NCBI GenBank assembly: GCA_015075725.1
Contig: JABTTV010000001.1
Span: forward strand, 1,302,001-1,366,000
Direction: 5' to 3'
DNA from: Anaerolineales bacterium
GTDB lineage: Bacteria; Chloroflexota; Anaerolineae; Anaerolineales; Villigracilaceae
DNA: 64,000 nt
A program made the position numbers and the translations under genes. Below the pieces are notes generated by a model, which was not told the DNA's origin, did not search any database, and saw nothing but the letters and a program-made list of their open reading frames with translations. The first letter of the stretch is position 1, and every line of letters starts with the position of its first letter. Positions 19,385 through 28,140 of this stretch are shown in pieces.

Positions 19385-20692
19385 ATGGAGTCAAATAAAT
19401 ATAACAATTTGATCATTGTCGGGTCGGGCCCGGTGGGGATGGTTGCGGCATTGATGTTTAAGAAACATTTCGAGAAGGTCACCCTGCTCGAGCGTCAGTC
19501 GAAGGAGGGGTTCCTCCAAACTCATGGCTTCACATTTCCAATTGTATTTATGCCGGCTTCGATCGAAATACTCAAAAGCATCGGTATTTGGGATGGAATT
19601 CATTCACAACGGTCTGAATTTTTTGGTGTGGTAATCCATAAGCGCATCTTTGGCAGGGAGTTTAAAATTGTCTCTTCAAAAGAGGAGGTGTATTCACACT
19701 GGAGAAATCATGCCATCACAAAACTCTATCAAAAGGTGATTGAAGAAGGAATTCAAATTCACTTCAATACCCAGGTGAAAAGCATTGATTTTGAAGGAAA
19801 TATTTGCAGGGAAGCTACCTTGGGCGACCTGCCTTTTGATCTCTTGCTGGGCGCGGACGGAATCAACAGTCAAATCCGCGGGCTTATGGCAAAAGCGCAT
19901 CCAGATTTTGATGAAAATGAATTCCGTCAGACATTTTTGGATAACTGGTATGCCTATCGCCTCCCGTCCAAAGGGGCCCTGCGCGAAAACTTCGCCGGGG
20001 GGAGGCGTTTTCTAGCATCGAATGTCTTCGTCGATAATCTGGCAGACTACCCAAGCGAGAAATTCCGCGTCGTTACCACAGGCATGCGGCAGCCGGAGGA
20101 GGAGATCAGTATCCTGATCAAGCATGGGGCGGAAGTGAGCCTGCCACGTGTGAAGGAATTGAACGAGGTTTTTTTTGGTCCGTTCGTGGAATCGAAAGAG
20201 GAGTTGGACGCGGCTTGGGAAAGTGGATATGCCGGAAAGTTCGAGCAGGTTTACGCACCGACGTTCACACTGAATAATGTCCTGCTTGTGGGAGACGCCG
20301 CGCATGGGTTCGAGAGCACCGGCGATCTGATCAATCTCGGCATCGCCTCCATCGGTTCCTTTCATGAAATCTTCACCCGGCACGTGGATATAAAGTCCGC
20401 TTTGCAGGAGTATGACCGCACGATCGGCGAAGACCTGCGCTTCTATGCGGATTTTTCCTACCGCAGAAGCAAAGAAAAGATCGGATTTGAAGTGGGATCG
20501 ATCGAATTCGCATCGAGATTGGGACTTGCCAAACGCCATCCCACCCTGTTTGGAATTTATGAAGACGGATTTGAGATTTCCAGTTACATGAAAGCCTATA
20601 GAAGGGATATCATAAAAAGCAGGCTGCTGGTTTTCAGCATTCCGGTCCTGTTGTTCGTAATGATCATACTATACCAGTTTCAAATTTTATAA
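19385..20692 (+). CDS. FAD-dependent monooxygenase, kynurenine-3-monooxygenase-like
   Basis: The N-terminus has the dinucleotide-binding motif VGSGPVGMVAA (about residues 10-20). The second FAD motif is GDAAHGFESTGDLINLG near residue 300, as in class A flavoprotein hydroxylases. A hydrophobic C-terminal helix (about the last 22 residues) suggests membrane attachment, as in kynurenine 3-monooxygenase and some UbiH-like enzymes. Substrate unknown. The ATG at 19385 is chosen because it directly precedes the flavin fold; an in-frame ATG at 19340 would add 15 residues. The 5' half is distinctly AT-rich compared with neighbours, which hints at recent transfer. The region 19221-19384 upstream shows no gene. 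Confidence 0.82.
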   Translation: MESNKYNNLIIVGSGPVGMVAALMFKKHFEKVTLLERQSKEGFLQTHGFTFPIVFMPASIEILKSIGIWDGIHSQRSEFFGVVIHKRIFGREFKIVSSKEEVYSHWRNHAITKLYQKVIEEGIQIHFNTQVKSIDFEGNICREATLGDLPFDLLLGADGINSQIRGLMAKAHPDFDENEFRQTFLDNWYAYRLPSKGALRENFAGGRRFLASNVFVDNLADYPSEKFRVVTTGMRQPEEEISILIKHGAEVSLPRVKELNEVFFGPFVESKEELDAAWESGYAGKFEQVYAPTFTLNNVLLVGDAAHGFESTGDLINLGIASIGSFHEIFTRHVDIKSALQEYDRTIGEDLRFYADFSYRRSKEKIGFEVGSIEFASRLGLAKRHPTLFGIYEDGFEISSYMKAYRRDIIKSRLLVFSIPVLLFVMIILYQFQIL

Positions 20693-20708
20693 AGTTGCTT
20701 CATTGCAA

Positions 20709-20749
20709 CGGCGACATCCGAACACCGTGCTGAGGAATTTGGTGAAGTA
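20709..20749 (+). pseudogene. Relic of the aconitase gene 3' end (copy 1)
   Basis: The last codons of acnA recur here: after a degraded AACGGCGACATCCG stretch, the sequence reads [13 protein letters not shown], matching HTVLRNLVK of AcnA. The stretch GAGGAATTTGGTGAAGTA is identical to the acnA end. It lies about 105 bases upstream of a cyclase-STAND gene. Confidence 0.75.
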
Positions 20750-20820
20750 GTAGTAAAGCGTAATGCGTAAAAAGCGACTCGTGAAAAAGGGAAACTTTTA
20801 TTTTTGGAGTGTTCTTGTCA

Positions 20821-20826
20821 TATAAT
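20821..20826 (+). promoter_or_regulatory. -10 box TATAAT of the first cyclase gene
   Basis: The sequence TGTCATATAATGG here is also found upstream of the double-domain cyclase gene (29468-29479), suggesting that the two promoters share an origin. No clear -35 box is visible. Confidence 0.5.
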
Positions 20827-20855
20827 GGGGCCAATCGTTTTTCGGAAATTGAGGT

Positions 20856-23582
20856 ATGTGTATGGCTCTCCCTTCCGGCACGGTAACATTTCTTTTTACC
20901 GACATCGAAGGCTCGACCACGCTTTGGGAGAAATATCCCGAAGCGATGAAAACCGCGCTGGCAGAGCATGATTCAATCTTGAGGGCGGCTGTCGAATCCA
21001 ACTACGGACACATTATCAAAACCACTGGCGACGGAGTCCATGCGGCATTTGAAAAAGCACAGGATGCCGTCCACGCGACTGTTGAAGCGCAGCGCGCCTT
21101 ACAGACCTCGGAATTTTTCAAGAACTCCGAGATCTCATTGCGTGTTCGTATGGGGCTCCACACGGGGGAAGCGGAACTGCGCGACGGCGACTACTATGGT
21201 CAATCCCTCAACCGCGCGGCTCGGATCATGTCCGTGGCGCATGGCGGGCAAATCTTGCTTTCGAATGCCACCGCAGAAGTCATCCGCGATGACTTGTCTC
21301 CAGCCATCACACTGCAGGATTTAAATGAGCATCGCCTCAAAGACTTGGCAAGGCCAGAACACATTTATCAAGTTAACCATGCAGATTTTAGACTGGATTT
21401 TCCACCGATCAAGTCGCTCAACTCGCTTCCAAACAATCTGCCTGTCCAATTGACATCCTTCATCGGGCGCGGGAAGGAAATAGGAGAAATAAAGGACGCG
21501 ATCAACTCGGGGCGTTTCATCACGCTGACTGGTTCAGGCGGAACAGGCAAAACGCGTCTCTCCCAGGAAGTTGGCGCGCAACTACTAACATCTTTTCAGC
21601 ATGGCGTGTGGTTCGTGGAACTCGCGCCGCTCAGCGATGAGGCGCAGATCATCCCTGCATTGGCGCAGGTGTTTGGTTTGCAGGAACTGCCGTTCAATCC
21701 GTTGGCGAAACTTGTCGAAGATTATCTGCGCGATAAAAAGCTGCTGCTCATTCTCGATAACTGCGAGCATCTCATCGCAGGTTGTGCGCGGCTTGCGGAT
21801 CATTTGCTCCATCAATGCGCGGGACTCAAGATTCTTGCGAGCAGCCGCGAGGCGTTGGGGATTGCAGGTGAGGTTGCTTATCGGACTCCATCGCTTGCGG
21901 ATTCGGAATCGACTCAACTTTTTGTGGATCGCGCCCACGCGGCGAACTCCAACTTCAAGCTGACCGATGCAAACGCATCTTCCGTCGCACAAATCTGCCA
22001 CCGTCTCGACGGCATTCCTTTGGCGATAGAACTCGCCGCCGCACGGACGAAACTCCTTTCCGCGGAACAGATCGCCACGCGGCTGGATGATATGTTCCGT
22101 TTGCTGGTCGGCGGTAGTCGAACCGCGTTGCCACGTCAACAGACTCTGCGCGCGCTGATCGATTGGAGTTACGACTTACTCTACGATGAAGAGAAACGCC
22201 TGTTGCAATTCGCGTCGGTCTTTGTCGGCGGGTGGACGTTGGAAGCGCTGGAGTTCGTCGCGGAAGAACCGTCCACGCTGGAGTTGTTGGAGCAGCTTGT
22301 CAACAAGTCGCTGGTGGTGACGGAAGAACACGCAGGGCAGATGCGTTACTTCCTGTTGGAGACGATCCGGCAATACGGGAGGGAAAAGCTGTTAGAAGCG
22401 AAGCAGGCTGCGGCAGCGCGTGATCGGCACTTCATCCACTATAAAAATAGTTCGAGCGGATTATGGGATGTCAGTCTCGTATCAAGCGAGTCTAAAATCA
22501 AAAGATTGAGAGCCATGCAAGTGGAAATGGAAAACCTGCGCACGGCATTCGAATGGGGTTTGCAAAATGATGCGCAGGATGCATTGGATCTGGCAACGAA
22601 CATTGCAATGTGCATGAGCATGACTGGGGGGCAGCTGGAGGGTATCACGGTCCTCAAAGCGGCAATGGAGAAGTTTCGCGCTCTGCCGCCCGCCGCAGGT
22701 GGCGACGCCGAACGTGTTCGAAAAGAAATATATGCTCATGGATGTTTTAACATGGGGATGCTGCTGCAGGGCACGAATGAAATTATGTTGTCGCGCAGTA
22801 CCTTGCAGGAAGCCATTGCCATTGCCCGTGAACTCAGTGATAGACATATGCTGGGCATGGCTCTGGAAATGTACGCGAACGCCTCTGCCATGATCAAAGC
22901 CGAGGATACCCTTGCCGCCACACAGGAGGGTCTTGAAATCTTTAGAGAGATCAATGATAGCGCTGGGATGGCGATGGCGTATGGCAACCTGGCGCGCTGG
23001 GAATCGATCCACGGCAATTATCAGGAGGCAGAAAAATATGTGGCTTTGCTTCAGGCGCATATGAAAGATACGCCCATCTCTTTGCAGTCGGGTTTTACCA
23101 ATTTGGGGCTGGGGATCGGCGCACGTGCGCGGGGTCACTTTGACCGTGCCCAACGTCACTTTACTGAAGGACTCAGGATCTTCAGTCAGATGGGGCACAA
23201 AGGTATGGTCATGGGGATGACATCCGAGATGGCGCACACACAACGCGCCCTGGGTAATTTCACGGAAGCCAAGAAAACCTACTTTGAGACCATCAAGGCT
23301 TATCAAAATTATGGCAATCGTCCCGCCGTGGCACATCAACTGGAATGTTTTGCGATGATCGCGGTGGTGGAGGAAGAACCGCAACGCGCTGCAAAATTAT
23401 TCGGCGCGGCAGATGCCATCCGTGAGGCAACGGGTCATAAACCCACTGATGAAGAGCAAGCGGAAGAAGCGCAATTCATAACCCGACTCCATGCGATGCT
23501 ATCTGATACGGAGTTCAACATACTCTGGGCAGAAGGCAAGTCCATGACGATGGAGCAGGCGATCCAGTTGGCGTTGGGTTGA
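20856..23582 (+). CDS. Class III adenylyl cyclase - STAND ATPase - TPR protein
   Basis: Residues 1-180 form a class III cyclase domain with all key residues: metal-binding Asp16 (FTDIEGST) and Asp59 (KTTGDG), adenine-selecting Lys55 and Asp112, and transition-state Asn119 and Arg123. It should therefore make cAMP as a homodimer. Residues ~190-520 are an NB-ARC-like STAND ATPase of the AfsR/LAL type: Walker A GSGGTGKT at 226-233, Walker B LLLILDN, then DGIPLAIELAAAR and TLRALIDWSYDLL. The remainder is TPR-type helical repeats. Such proteins sense a ligand or partner through the TPRs and ATPase. It is paralogous to the gene at 37426-40179. ATG codons at 20856 and 20862 are both possible starts. 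Confidence 0.88.
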   Translation: MCMALPSGTVTFLFTDIEGSTTLWEKYPEAMKTALAEHDSILRAAVESNYGHIIKTTGDGVHAAFEKAQDAVHATVEAQRALQTSEFFKNSEISLRVRMGLHTGEAELRDGDYYGQSLNRAARIMSVAHGGQILLSNATAEVIRDDLSPAITLQDLNEHRLKDLARPEHIYQVNHADFRLDFPPIKSLNSLPNNLPVQLTSFIGRGKEIGEIKDAINSGRFITLTGSGGTGKTRLSQEVGAQLLTSFQHGVWFVELAPLSDEAQIIPALAQVFGLQELPFNPLAKLVEDYLRDKKLLLILDNCEHLIAGCARLADHLLHQCAGLKILASSREALGIAGEVAYRTPSLADSESTQLFVDRAHAANSNFKLTDANASSVAQICHRLDGIPLAIELAAARTKLLSAEQIATRLDDMFRLLVGGSRTALPRQQTLRALIDWSYDLLYDEEKRLLQFASVFVGGWTLEALEFVAEEPSTLELLEQLVNKSLVVTEEHAGQMRYFLLETIRQYGREKLLEAKQAAAARDRHFIHYKNSSSGLWDVSLVSSESKIKRLRAMQVEMENLRTAFEWGLQNDAQDALDLATNIAMCMSMTGGQLEGITVLKAAMEKFRALPPAAGGDAERVRKEIYAHGCFNMGMLLQGTNEIMLSRSTLQEAIAIARELSDRHMLGMALEMYANASAMIKAEDTLAATQEGLEIFREINDSAGMAMAYGNLARWESIHGNYQEAEKYVALLQAHMKDTPISLQSGFTNLGLGIGARARGHFDRAQRHFTEGLRIFSQMGHKGMVMGMTSEMAHTQRALGNFTEAKKTYFETIKAYQNYGNRPAVAHQLECFAMIAVVEEEPQRAAKLFGAADAIREATGHKPTDEEQAEEAQFITRLHAMLSDTEFNILWAEGKSMTMEQAIQLALG

Positions 23583-23615
23583 TACCAAATTTCCTGTTTT
23601 TAAAAGGAGAACAAC

Positions 23616-24314
23616 ATGAAAGATAATTCACTGTACAAACTTGGCGGGTTCGCCTCAATCATAGTAGGTATTTCATATGTCGTTATTGGGATTACCACCG
23701 TACTCCTCCCGCCTAACCTGGCTGGCGTTCCCGAGGCACAGTCACCTTTTATGTTTTTTGAAGCCAACCGCAGCTTGCTGATGACCCAATATTGGTCATT
23801 CACCATCGGAGCGATCTTTGCACTGGCAATGATCCCTGCAGTATCAGCGACGGTTCAACATCTGAACGAGGGCTGGGTGCGCTGGACTTCGTCACTGGCA
23901 ACGCTCGGCTTTGCGGTAGCAATCCTTGATAACTATTGGGCTATTGTAGTAACTCCCGCCCGCGCCGCAATTTACACGACTGGCAGCGAGGCGGTCCGCG
24001 CCGCATTATCAATTCCTGGTGAGCCTCAGATCCTTGATGTTCAGGGTTGGCTTGCGAGCGGCGGAGTTGGTTTATGGGTATTCGTAATTGGTCTGTTGGC
24101 ATTACGCGGCAAGGTCTTTCCAAAAGGCTTAGCCTATTTGTGGATCATTGGCGCGTTGACTTATTTCATGTCGCTCGCCGCCTCGGTCATTCCTGATCTT
24201 TATCTTTCAGGTGTGTTAATCGCCGTCTCTGGTATTGGCGCTGTTCTGGCTCCCATTGGCTATGGCTGGATGGGCTGGTGGCTTTGGAATAAAGCTCAAG
24301 AAATCGCGCCATGA
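23616..24314 (+). CDS. Polytopic membrane protein of unknown function (DUF4386-like)
   Basis: The 232-residue protein has about six to seven hydrophobic segments and begins YKLGGFASIIVGISYV, a pattern seen in DUF4386-type membrane proteins. No catalytic motif is visible. The ribosome site AAAAGGAG precedes the ATG. Its stop codon overlaps a 36-base copy of the 3' end of the preceding cyclase gene (24309-24344), which suggests this gene was placed in front of an older cyclase tail. Confidence 0.6.
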   Translation: MKDNSLYKLGGFASIIVGISYVVIGITTVLLPPNLAGVPEAQSPFMFFEANRSLLMTQYWSFTIGAIFALAMIPAVSATVQHLNEGWVRWTSSLATLGFAVAILDNYWAIVVTPARAAIYTTGSEAVRAALSIPGEPQILDVQGWLASGGVGLWVFVIGLLALRGKVFPKGLAYLWIIGALTYFMSLAASVIPDLYLSGVLIAVSGIGAVLAPIGYGWMGWWLWNKAQEIAP

Positions 24315-24349
24315 CGATGGAGCAGGCGATTCAGTTGGCGTTGGAGTAG
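24309..24349 (+). pseudogene. Relic of a cyclase-STAND gene 3' end
   Basis: The bases 24309-24344 match 23542-23577, the end of the upstream cyclase gene, at 35 of 36 positions. They read MTMEQAIQLALE-stop against MTMEQAIQLALG-stop. It is a leftover of a duplicated cyclase tail. Confidence 0.8.
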
Positions 24350-24384
24350 ACCATCCATATCCAAAAGTAATGAGGAGAATAGCA

Positions 24385-24879
24385 ATGAGCTGGTATTTAT
24401 TCGTAAAGTATTTACACATTCTCGCCGTCACCATCACCACAGGCGGGATGTTCGCGCGGCAGTTGGTGCGCGGTATGGCAAAGAAAAGCGACGATGTAAA
24501 GACCGTTGCAGCGCTCACGCAAGTTGCACATCGAATTGACCGCATGATGGTCATCCCATGGAGTAACACCATCCTCATCTTTGGCGTCATCCTGGCAGTG
24601 ATGATGAAGTGGCCCATTTTTGGCTTTCTGCAAGGCGCTTCTCAGAACTGGCTGCTGGTCTCCAATATCCTGTTGATCATCATGCTGTCCTTGATCCCTG
24701 CAGTATTCATCCCTCACAACAAAAGGGTGGAGGCGGTTCTGCAAAACGCGCTCTCAAAAGGAAACGTCACTCCTGAATTGACTGCGATGCTTAATGACCA
24801 AAAGAATAAAGTGGCGCATCATGTGGAGGAGATCATCACCCTCGTCATTGCAGCGTTGATGGTGCTCAAACCGTTCTAA
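24385..24879 (+). CDS. DUF2269-like membrane protein
   Basis: These 164 residues hold about four membrane helices. The protein opens with WYLFVKYLHILAVTITTGG and has several His residues in membrane segments, as in DUF2269 family proteins; function unknown. The ATG at 24385 has a GAGGAG site 8 bases upstream, so the longer open frame reaching back to 24235 is rejected. It is followed after 11 bases by a GNAT gene in the same direction. Confidence 0.68.
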   Translation: MSWYLFVKYLHILAVTITTGGMFARQLVRGMAKKSDDVKTVAALTQVAHRIDRMMVIPWSNTILIFGVILAVMMKWPIFGFLQGASQNWLLVSNILLIIMLSLIPAVFIPHNKRVEAVLQNALSKGNVTPELTAMLNDQKNKVAHHVEEIITLVIAALMVLKPF

Positions 24880-24890
24880 AGGAACTCAAT

Positions 24891-25388
24891 ATGGACATCT
24901 CCATCCGCCGTTTGGAACCGAACGATTACGAAGCCATACAAAAGATCTTCGCGGGTCCAAAAGTGGTTTGGGGAACACTTCAACTCCCGTATCCATCTGT
25001 CGAAATCTGGCGCAATCGCATCGCGGAAGTTCCCAACGATATGTTCAGGCTCGTAGCCATGGTGGGAATCGAGATGGCAGGGCAATTGGATTTGTTTACC
25101 TCCCCAAACCATCCGCGTCGCAGGCACACGGGGCAGATCGGCATGGCAGTGCGGGACGACTTTCAAGGTCAGGGCGTTGGCTCGGCATTGATGCAAGCCG
25201 CGACAGACCTGGCTGATAACTGGCTCAACTTGAGACGACTCGAACTGGAAGTCTATTGTGATAACGAACCTGCGGTAAAACTTTATAAGAAGTTTGGATT
25301 CGAAATCGAAGGTACATTGAAAGGCTACGCCTTCCGCGCGGGGGAATATGTGGATGTATACAGTATGGCGAGACTGAAATCCAATTAG
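24891..25388 (+). CDS. GNAT family N-acetyltransferase
   Basis: This 165-residue single-domain acetyltransferase transfers an acetyl group from acetyl-CoA to an unidentified amine. The acetyl-CoA-binding segment VRDDFQGQGVGSALM (about residues 84-98) and the closing strand-helix with NEPAVKLYKKFGF are clear. It is most like RimJ/RimL-type and YhhY-type acetyltransferases. The ATG follows AAAGGAACTC. It probably forms a short operon with the DUF2269-like gene and converges with the response regulator gene downstream. Confidence 0.85.
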   Translation: MDISIRRLEPNDYEAIQKIFAGPKVVWGTLQLPYPSVEIWRNRIAEVPNDMFRLVAMVGIEMAGQLDLFTSPNHPRRRHTGQIGMAVRDDFQGQGVGSALMQAATDLADNWLNLRRLELEVYCDNEPAVKLYKKFGFEIEGTLKGYAFRAGEYVDVYSMARLKSN

Positions 25389-25417
25389 CCGTTCATACTA
25401 TTTTCAAAAGTTTGATT

Positions 25418-26053
25418 TCACACCAATCCCTGCTTCCTTGCAATATCTGCCGCCTGAGTGCGGTTCTCCGCTTGAAGTTTGGCAAGGATGTTCGAGACAT
25501 GGTTCTTGACCGTGCCTTCGGTGATGAACAATTTCTCCGCCATATCTTTATTGGAGGCGCCTTGTGCCAATAAAACCAGCACTTCCCTTTCACGTTCGGA
25601 AAGCGACTCAATCGTCGAGGTCGTGGGGCGCATCATTTCGCGCAGGGCGCGCGAGGCGATCTCAGGCTGGATGAAAACTTCGCCTTCGTATACGCGTCGA
25701 ATCGTCTCGATCAGTTTGTTCGCGGGGGTATCTTTGAGCAAATATCCCATCGCGCCCGCGCGCACACCCTGATACACGTAATCGTCACGGTCAAAAGTGG
25801 TGAGGATGATGACCTTTGCCTGCGCCCATTCATGGCACAATTTGGCGGTTGCTTCGACGCCGTTGAGGATGGGCATCTGCACATCCATGAGGATGACATC
25901 AGGGCGGAGTTCCAGCGCCAGGCGGATGCCGCTTTCACCATCTCCCGCTTCAGCGACTACGTGCAAGCCTGGTTCGAGATCGAGAATCGTTTTCAGCCCC
26001 TGACGCATCAGAGTCTGGTCTTCGACAAGCAGGAGTTTGATGGGATCAGGCAT
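25418..26053 (-). CDS. NarL/FixJ-type response regulator
   Basis: The 211 residues comprise a receiver domain with acidic pair Glu11-Asp12, phospho-acceptor Asp57 (ILMDVQMP), the Thr in LTTFD and Lys in LLKD. A LuxR-type helix-turn-helix follows, with SEREREVLVLLAQGASNKDMAEKL visible in pieces (SEREREVL, GTVKNHVSNILAKL). It is the cognate regulator of the kinase gene 17 bases upstream on the same strand and probably controls the neighbouring ABC transporter; the target is inference from position. Confidence 0.93.
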   Translation of the reverse strand: MPDPIKLLLVEDQTLMRQGLKTILDLEPGLHVVAEAGDGESGIRLALELRPDVILMDVQMPILNGVEATAKLCHEWAQAKVIILTTFDRDDYVYQGVRAGAMGYLLKDTPANKLIETIRRVYEGEVFIQPEIASRALREMMRPTTSTIESLSEREREVLVLLAQGASNKDMAEKLFITEGTVKNHVSNILAKLQAENRTQAADIARKQGLV

Positions 26054-26070
26054 GGGCGGAGAAAAACCTT

Positions 26071-27294
26071 TTAAAGGATGGGCAGTTTCACGTCGACGCG
26101 TGAGCCGTTGCCGTTGCCAGTCAACGTCAATGTGCCGCCAAGTCCTTCCACACGTTCGCGCATGCCGCGCAATCCATAATGACCGGGTTGTTTTTCCGCA
26201 TCAGGCGGCAAACCGCGCCCGTCGTCTTGAATGGAAAGAAGCGCGGCGTTGGATGTGATGCTGAGTTGAAGTTGAACGGTGTGCGCCGCGGCATGACGTT
26301 CAATGTTGGTCAGCGCTTCCTGTGCGACGCGCCAGATCGTTTCAGCGTGAGCAGGCGAAAGTTGATTCGCATCATCGTGAATATGACAGGCAATGGCAAG
26401 ATGCGCACGTTGACCCACTTCCACGCTTAAGGTTTGTAGCGCCTCCCTCAACCGCCGTTCGCCCAAACCGGGCGCGCGCAACCCCGCGAGGGAACGGCGC
26501 AAATCGTCCATGCTCGCGCGCGTCAGGGTCTTGAGTTCGTCCACTTGCGCGGAGGCACGTTCGGGGTCTACTTTATAAAGGCGTTGAATCGCCTCCAATT
26601 GAACGGAAAGGGCAACCAGTGCATGACCAAGACTATCGTGCAGATCTCGGGCGAGCCGCTCGCGTTCCTGGAGAGTCGCAAGTTCGGTGTCGCGTTGATG
26701 AGCGAGTTCCAATTCCTTTTGAGCGGACTCCAATTTGGCGATGAGTTTGGCGCGCTCTCCGCTGGTACGTATGATGCCAGAAATGAAGAGAAAGACCGTC
26801 ATGCCGCCAAGCCATTGGAACGTAAATCCGATCACAGCGCCGAGCGGAATCTGCCTGAGGTTCCAATCCGAAGTGATCAGGGCGATCAGAAAGGTGACAA
26901 TGGCTGTCCCGGGCATGACGGCCCGAAGCGGCAATAATCCAAACATTTGTCCAAAGTAGGTGAAACCCAGCCACCATGGAAATGGATCGAGCCAACACGC
27001 CACCCCCCACATACAAATTCCACCAATGAAATACAAGGCAAGATTTCGGCGTGAAATAGGCCAGCCGCCACGCGTGATACAGAAAAAATATGACAGCCCC
27101 TGCCCAATACACAAGGCTGCAACCGTCCACTCGCGCCAGGTTAGTTCATTTGCATTGGTAATGAGAACCGCGGCGGCGGCAAGGCTGAATATCAATATGG
27201 ATGCCACATCCCAAAATCTGCCATAGAGTTTAAAGTATTGGGCAGGTATCGGGAGTTCGCTATCAGCCAGATGAGATGGGCGAGTTTCCGTCAT
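26071..27294 (-). CDS. Membrane sensor histidine kinase (HisKA_3 / NarX-DesK type)
   Basis: Of 407 residues, the first ~190 contain about six membrane helices without a large extracellular domain, so it likely senses membrane state or a lipophilic signal. A coiled-coil linker leads to the dimerisation helix with ERERLARDLHDSLGH, whose His (about residue 220) is the phosphorylation site. The HATPase domain follows, with DDGRGLP and GLRGMRERVEGLGG. It is translated just ahead of the response regulator and lies downstream of an ABC exporter on the same strand, the arrangement typical of cell-envelope stress or drug-response modules. Confidence 0.9.
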   Translation of the reverse strand: MTETRPSHLADSELPIPAQYFKLYGRFWDVASILIFSLAAAAVLITNANELTWREWTVAALCIGQGLSYFFCITRGGWPISRRNLALYFIGGICMWGVACWLDPFPWWLGFTYFGQMFGLLPLRAVMPGTAIVTFLIALITSDWNLRQIPLGAVIGFTFQWLGGMTVFLFISGIIRTSGERAKLIAKLESAQKELELAHQRDTELATLQERERLARDLHDSLGHALVALSVQLEAIQRLYKVDPERASAQVDELKTLTRASMDDLRRSLAGLRAPGLGERRLREALQTLSVEVGQRAHLAIACHIHDDANQLSPAHAETIWRVAQEALTNIERHAAAHTVQLQLSITSNAALLSIQDDGRGLPPDAEKQPGHYGLRGMRERVEGLGGTLTLTGNGNGSRVDVKLPIL

Positions 27295-27342
27295 GTGGAA
27301 AGTGTACTCTGGAAGAAGGAAAGTGAAAAGTAATCATGGCTC

Positions 27343-27376
27343 AACGTCCCGCAGGTTGGAAAACCTGCGGGACGTT
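27343..27376. repeat. 15-bp perfect inverted repeat between ABC permease and kinase genes
   Basis: AACGTCCCGCAGGTT (27343-27357) and its exact complement (27362-27376) enclose GGAA. There is no T tract on either side. It may end or stabilise the ABC transcript, or be a dispersed palindromic repeat. Confidence 0.7.
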
Positions 27377-27382
27377 ACTACC

Positions 27383-28111
27383 TTACGCCTTCGGTTCCCA
27401 GCGGAATAACTTTGCGGCGATAAAGGTTGCGCCGATGCCATAGACGGCGAGCAGGAACAGATGCGACAGCCATTTGGGATCGAGTGTGGCTTCCAACAGG
27501 GCGGAACGTACGAGTTGAACGACAGGATAAGCGGGCAGATATGGCACTATATTTCGCATCCAGTTCGGCAGCATATCCAGGGGAAAGACCATGTCGCTGA
27601 TAAACATGAGCGAAGAATAGATGGTCATCCCAACCGCTGTCGCTGTGCCGGCTTTTGCCGCGACTCCGCTGATAATGCCGCCCAGTGCCATGAACGCCAG
27701 CAGTCCAACCAGGATCATCGGATACGCCAGCGCGAGACTCAACCCACTGACAGGGACTTTATAGAGCAGAACACCGGCGATGATGATCAACGTGCTTTGC
27801 AAAATGCCGATCAGCAGGTTGACAAGGAGATACGAGCCGATCAATTGTCCGGCAGGCAGAGGCGAGGCTTGCAACCGGCGCAGGATACTCTTCTCACGCA
27901 TCTCCAGCATCATGTTGGAACTGCCGACCAGCCCGAAACTCAAAGCGTTCAACACGATGACGCCGGGGGTCATATAATCCATGTACTGACTCATGACGAC
28001 TCCGTAGATGAGCATCAACAGAATTGGGAAGGCAAAGTTCCAGAATAACACAAAGCCGTTTCGCAAGTGCATGAGGAATATGGCTTTGGTGAGGATCAAA
28101 AATCTTTTCAT
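27383..28111 (-). CDS. ABC-2 type transporter permease
   Basis: This 242-residue protein with about six membrane helices has the shape of DrrB/YadH-type ABC-2 permeases, beginning MKRFLILTKAIFLMHLRNGF and containing EKSILRRLQASPLP, the cytoplasmic loop that contacts the ATPase. It pairs with the ATPase gene 29 bases upstream. Export of a drug, lipid or polysaccharide is likely; the cargo is unknown. Confidence 0.88.
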   Translation of the reverse strand: MKRFLILTKAIFLMHLRNGFVLFWNFAFPILLMLIYGVVMSQYMDYMTPGVIVLNALSFGLVGSSNMMLEMREKSILRRLQASPLPAGQLIGSYLLVNLLIGILQSTLIIIAGVLLYKVPVSGLSLALAYPMILVGLLAFMALGGIISGVAAKAGTATAVGMTIYSSLMFISDMVFPLDMLPNWMRNIVPYLPAYPVVQLVRSALLEATLDPKWLSHLFLLAVYGIGATFIAAKLFRWEPKA

Positions 28112-28140
28112 GGGGTAATTCCTTTCAGAGTGCAGATCAG

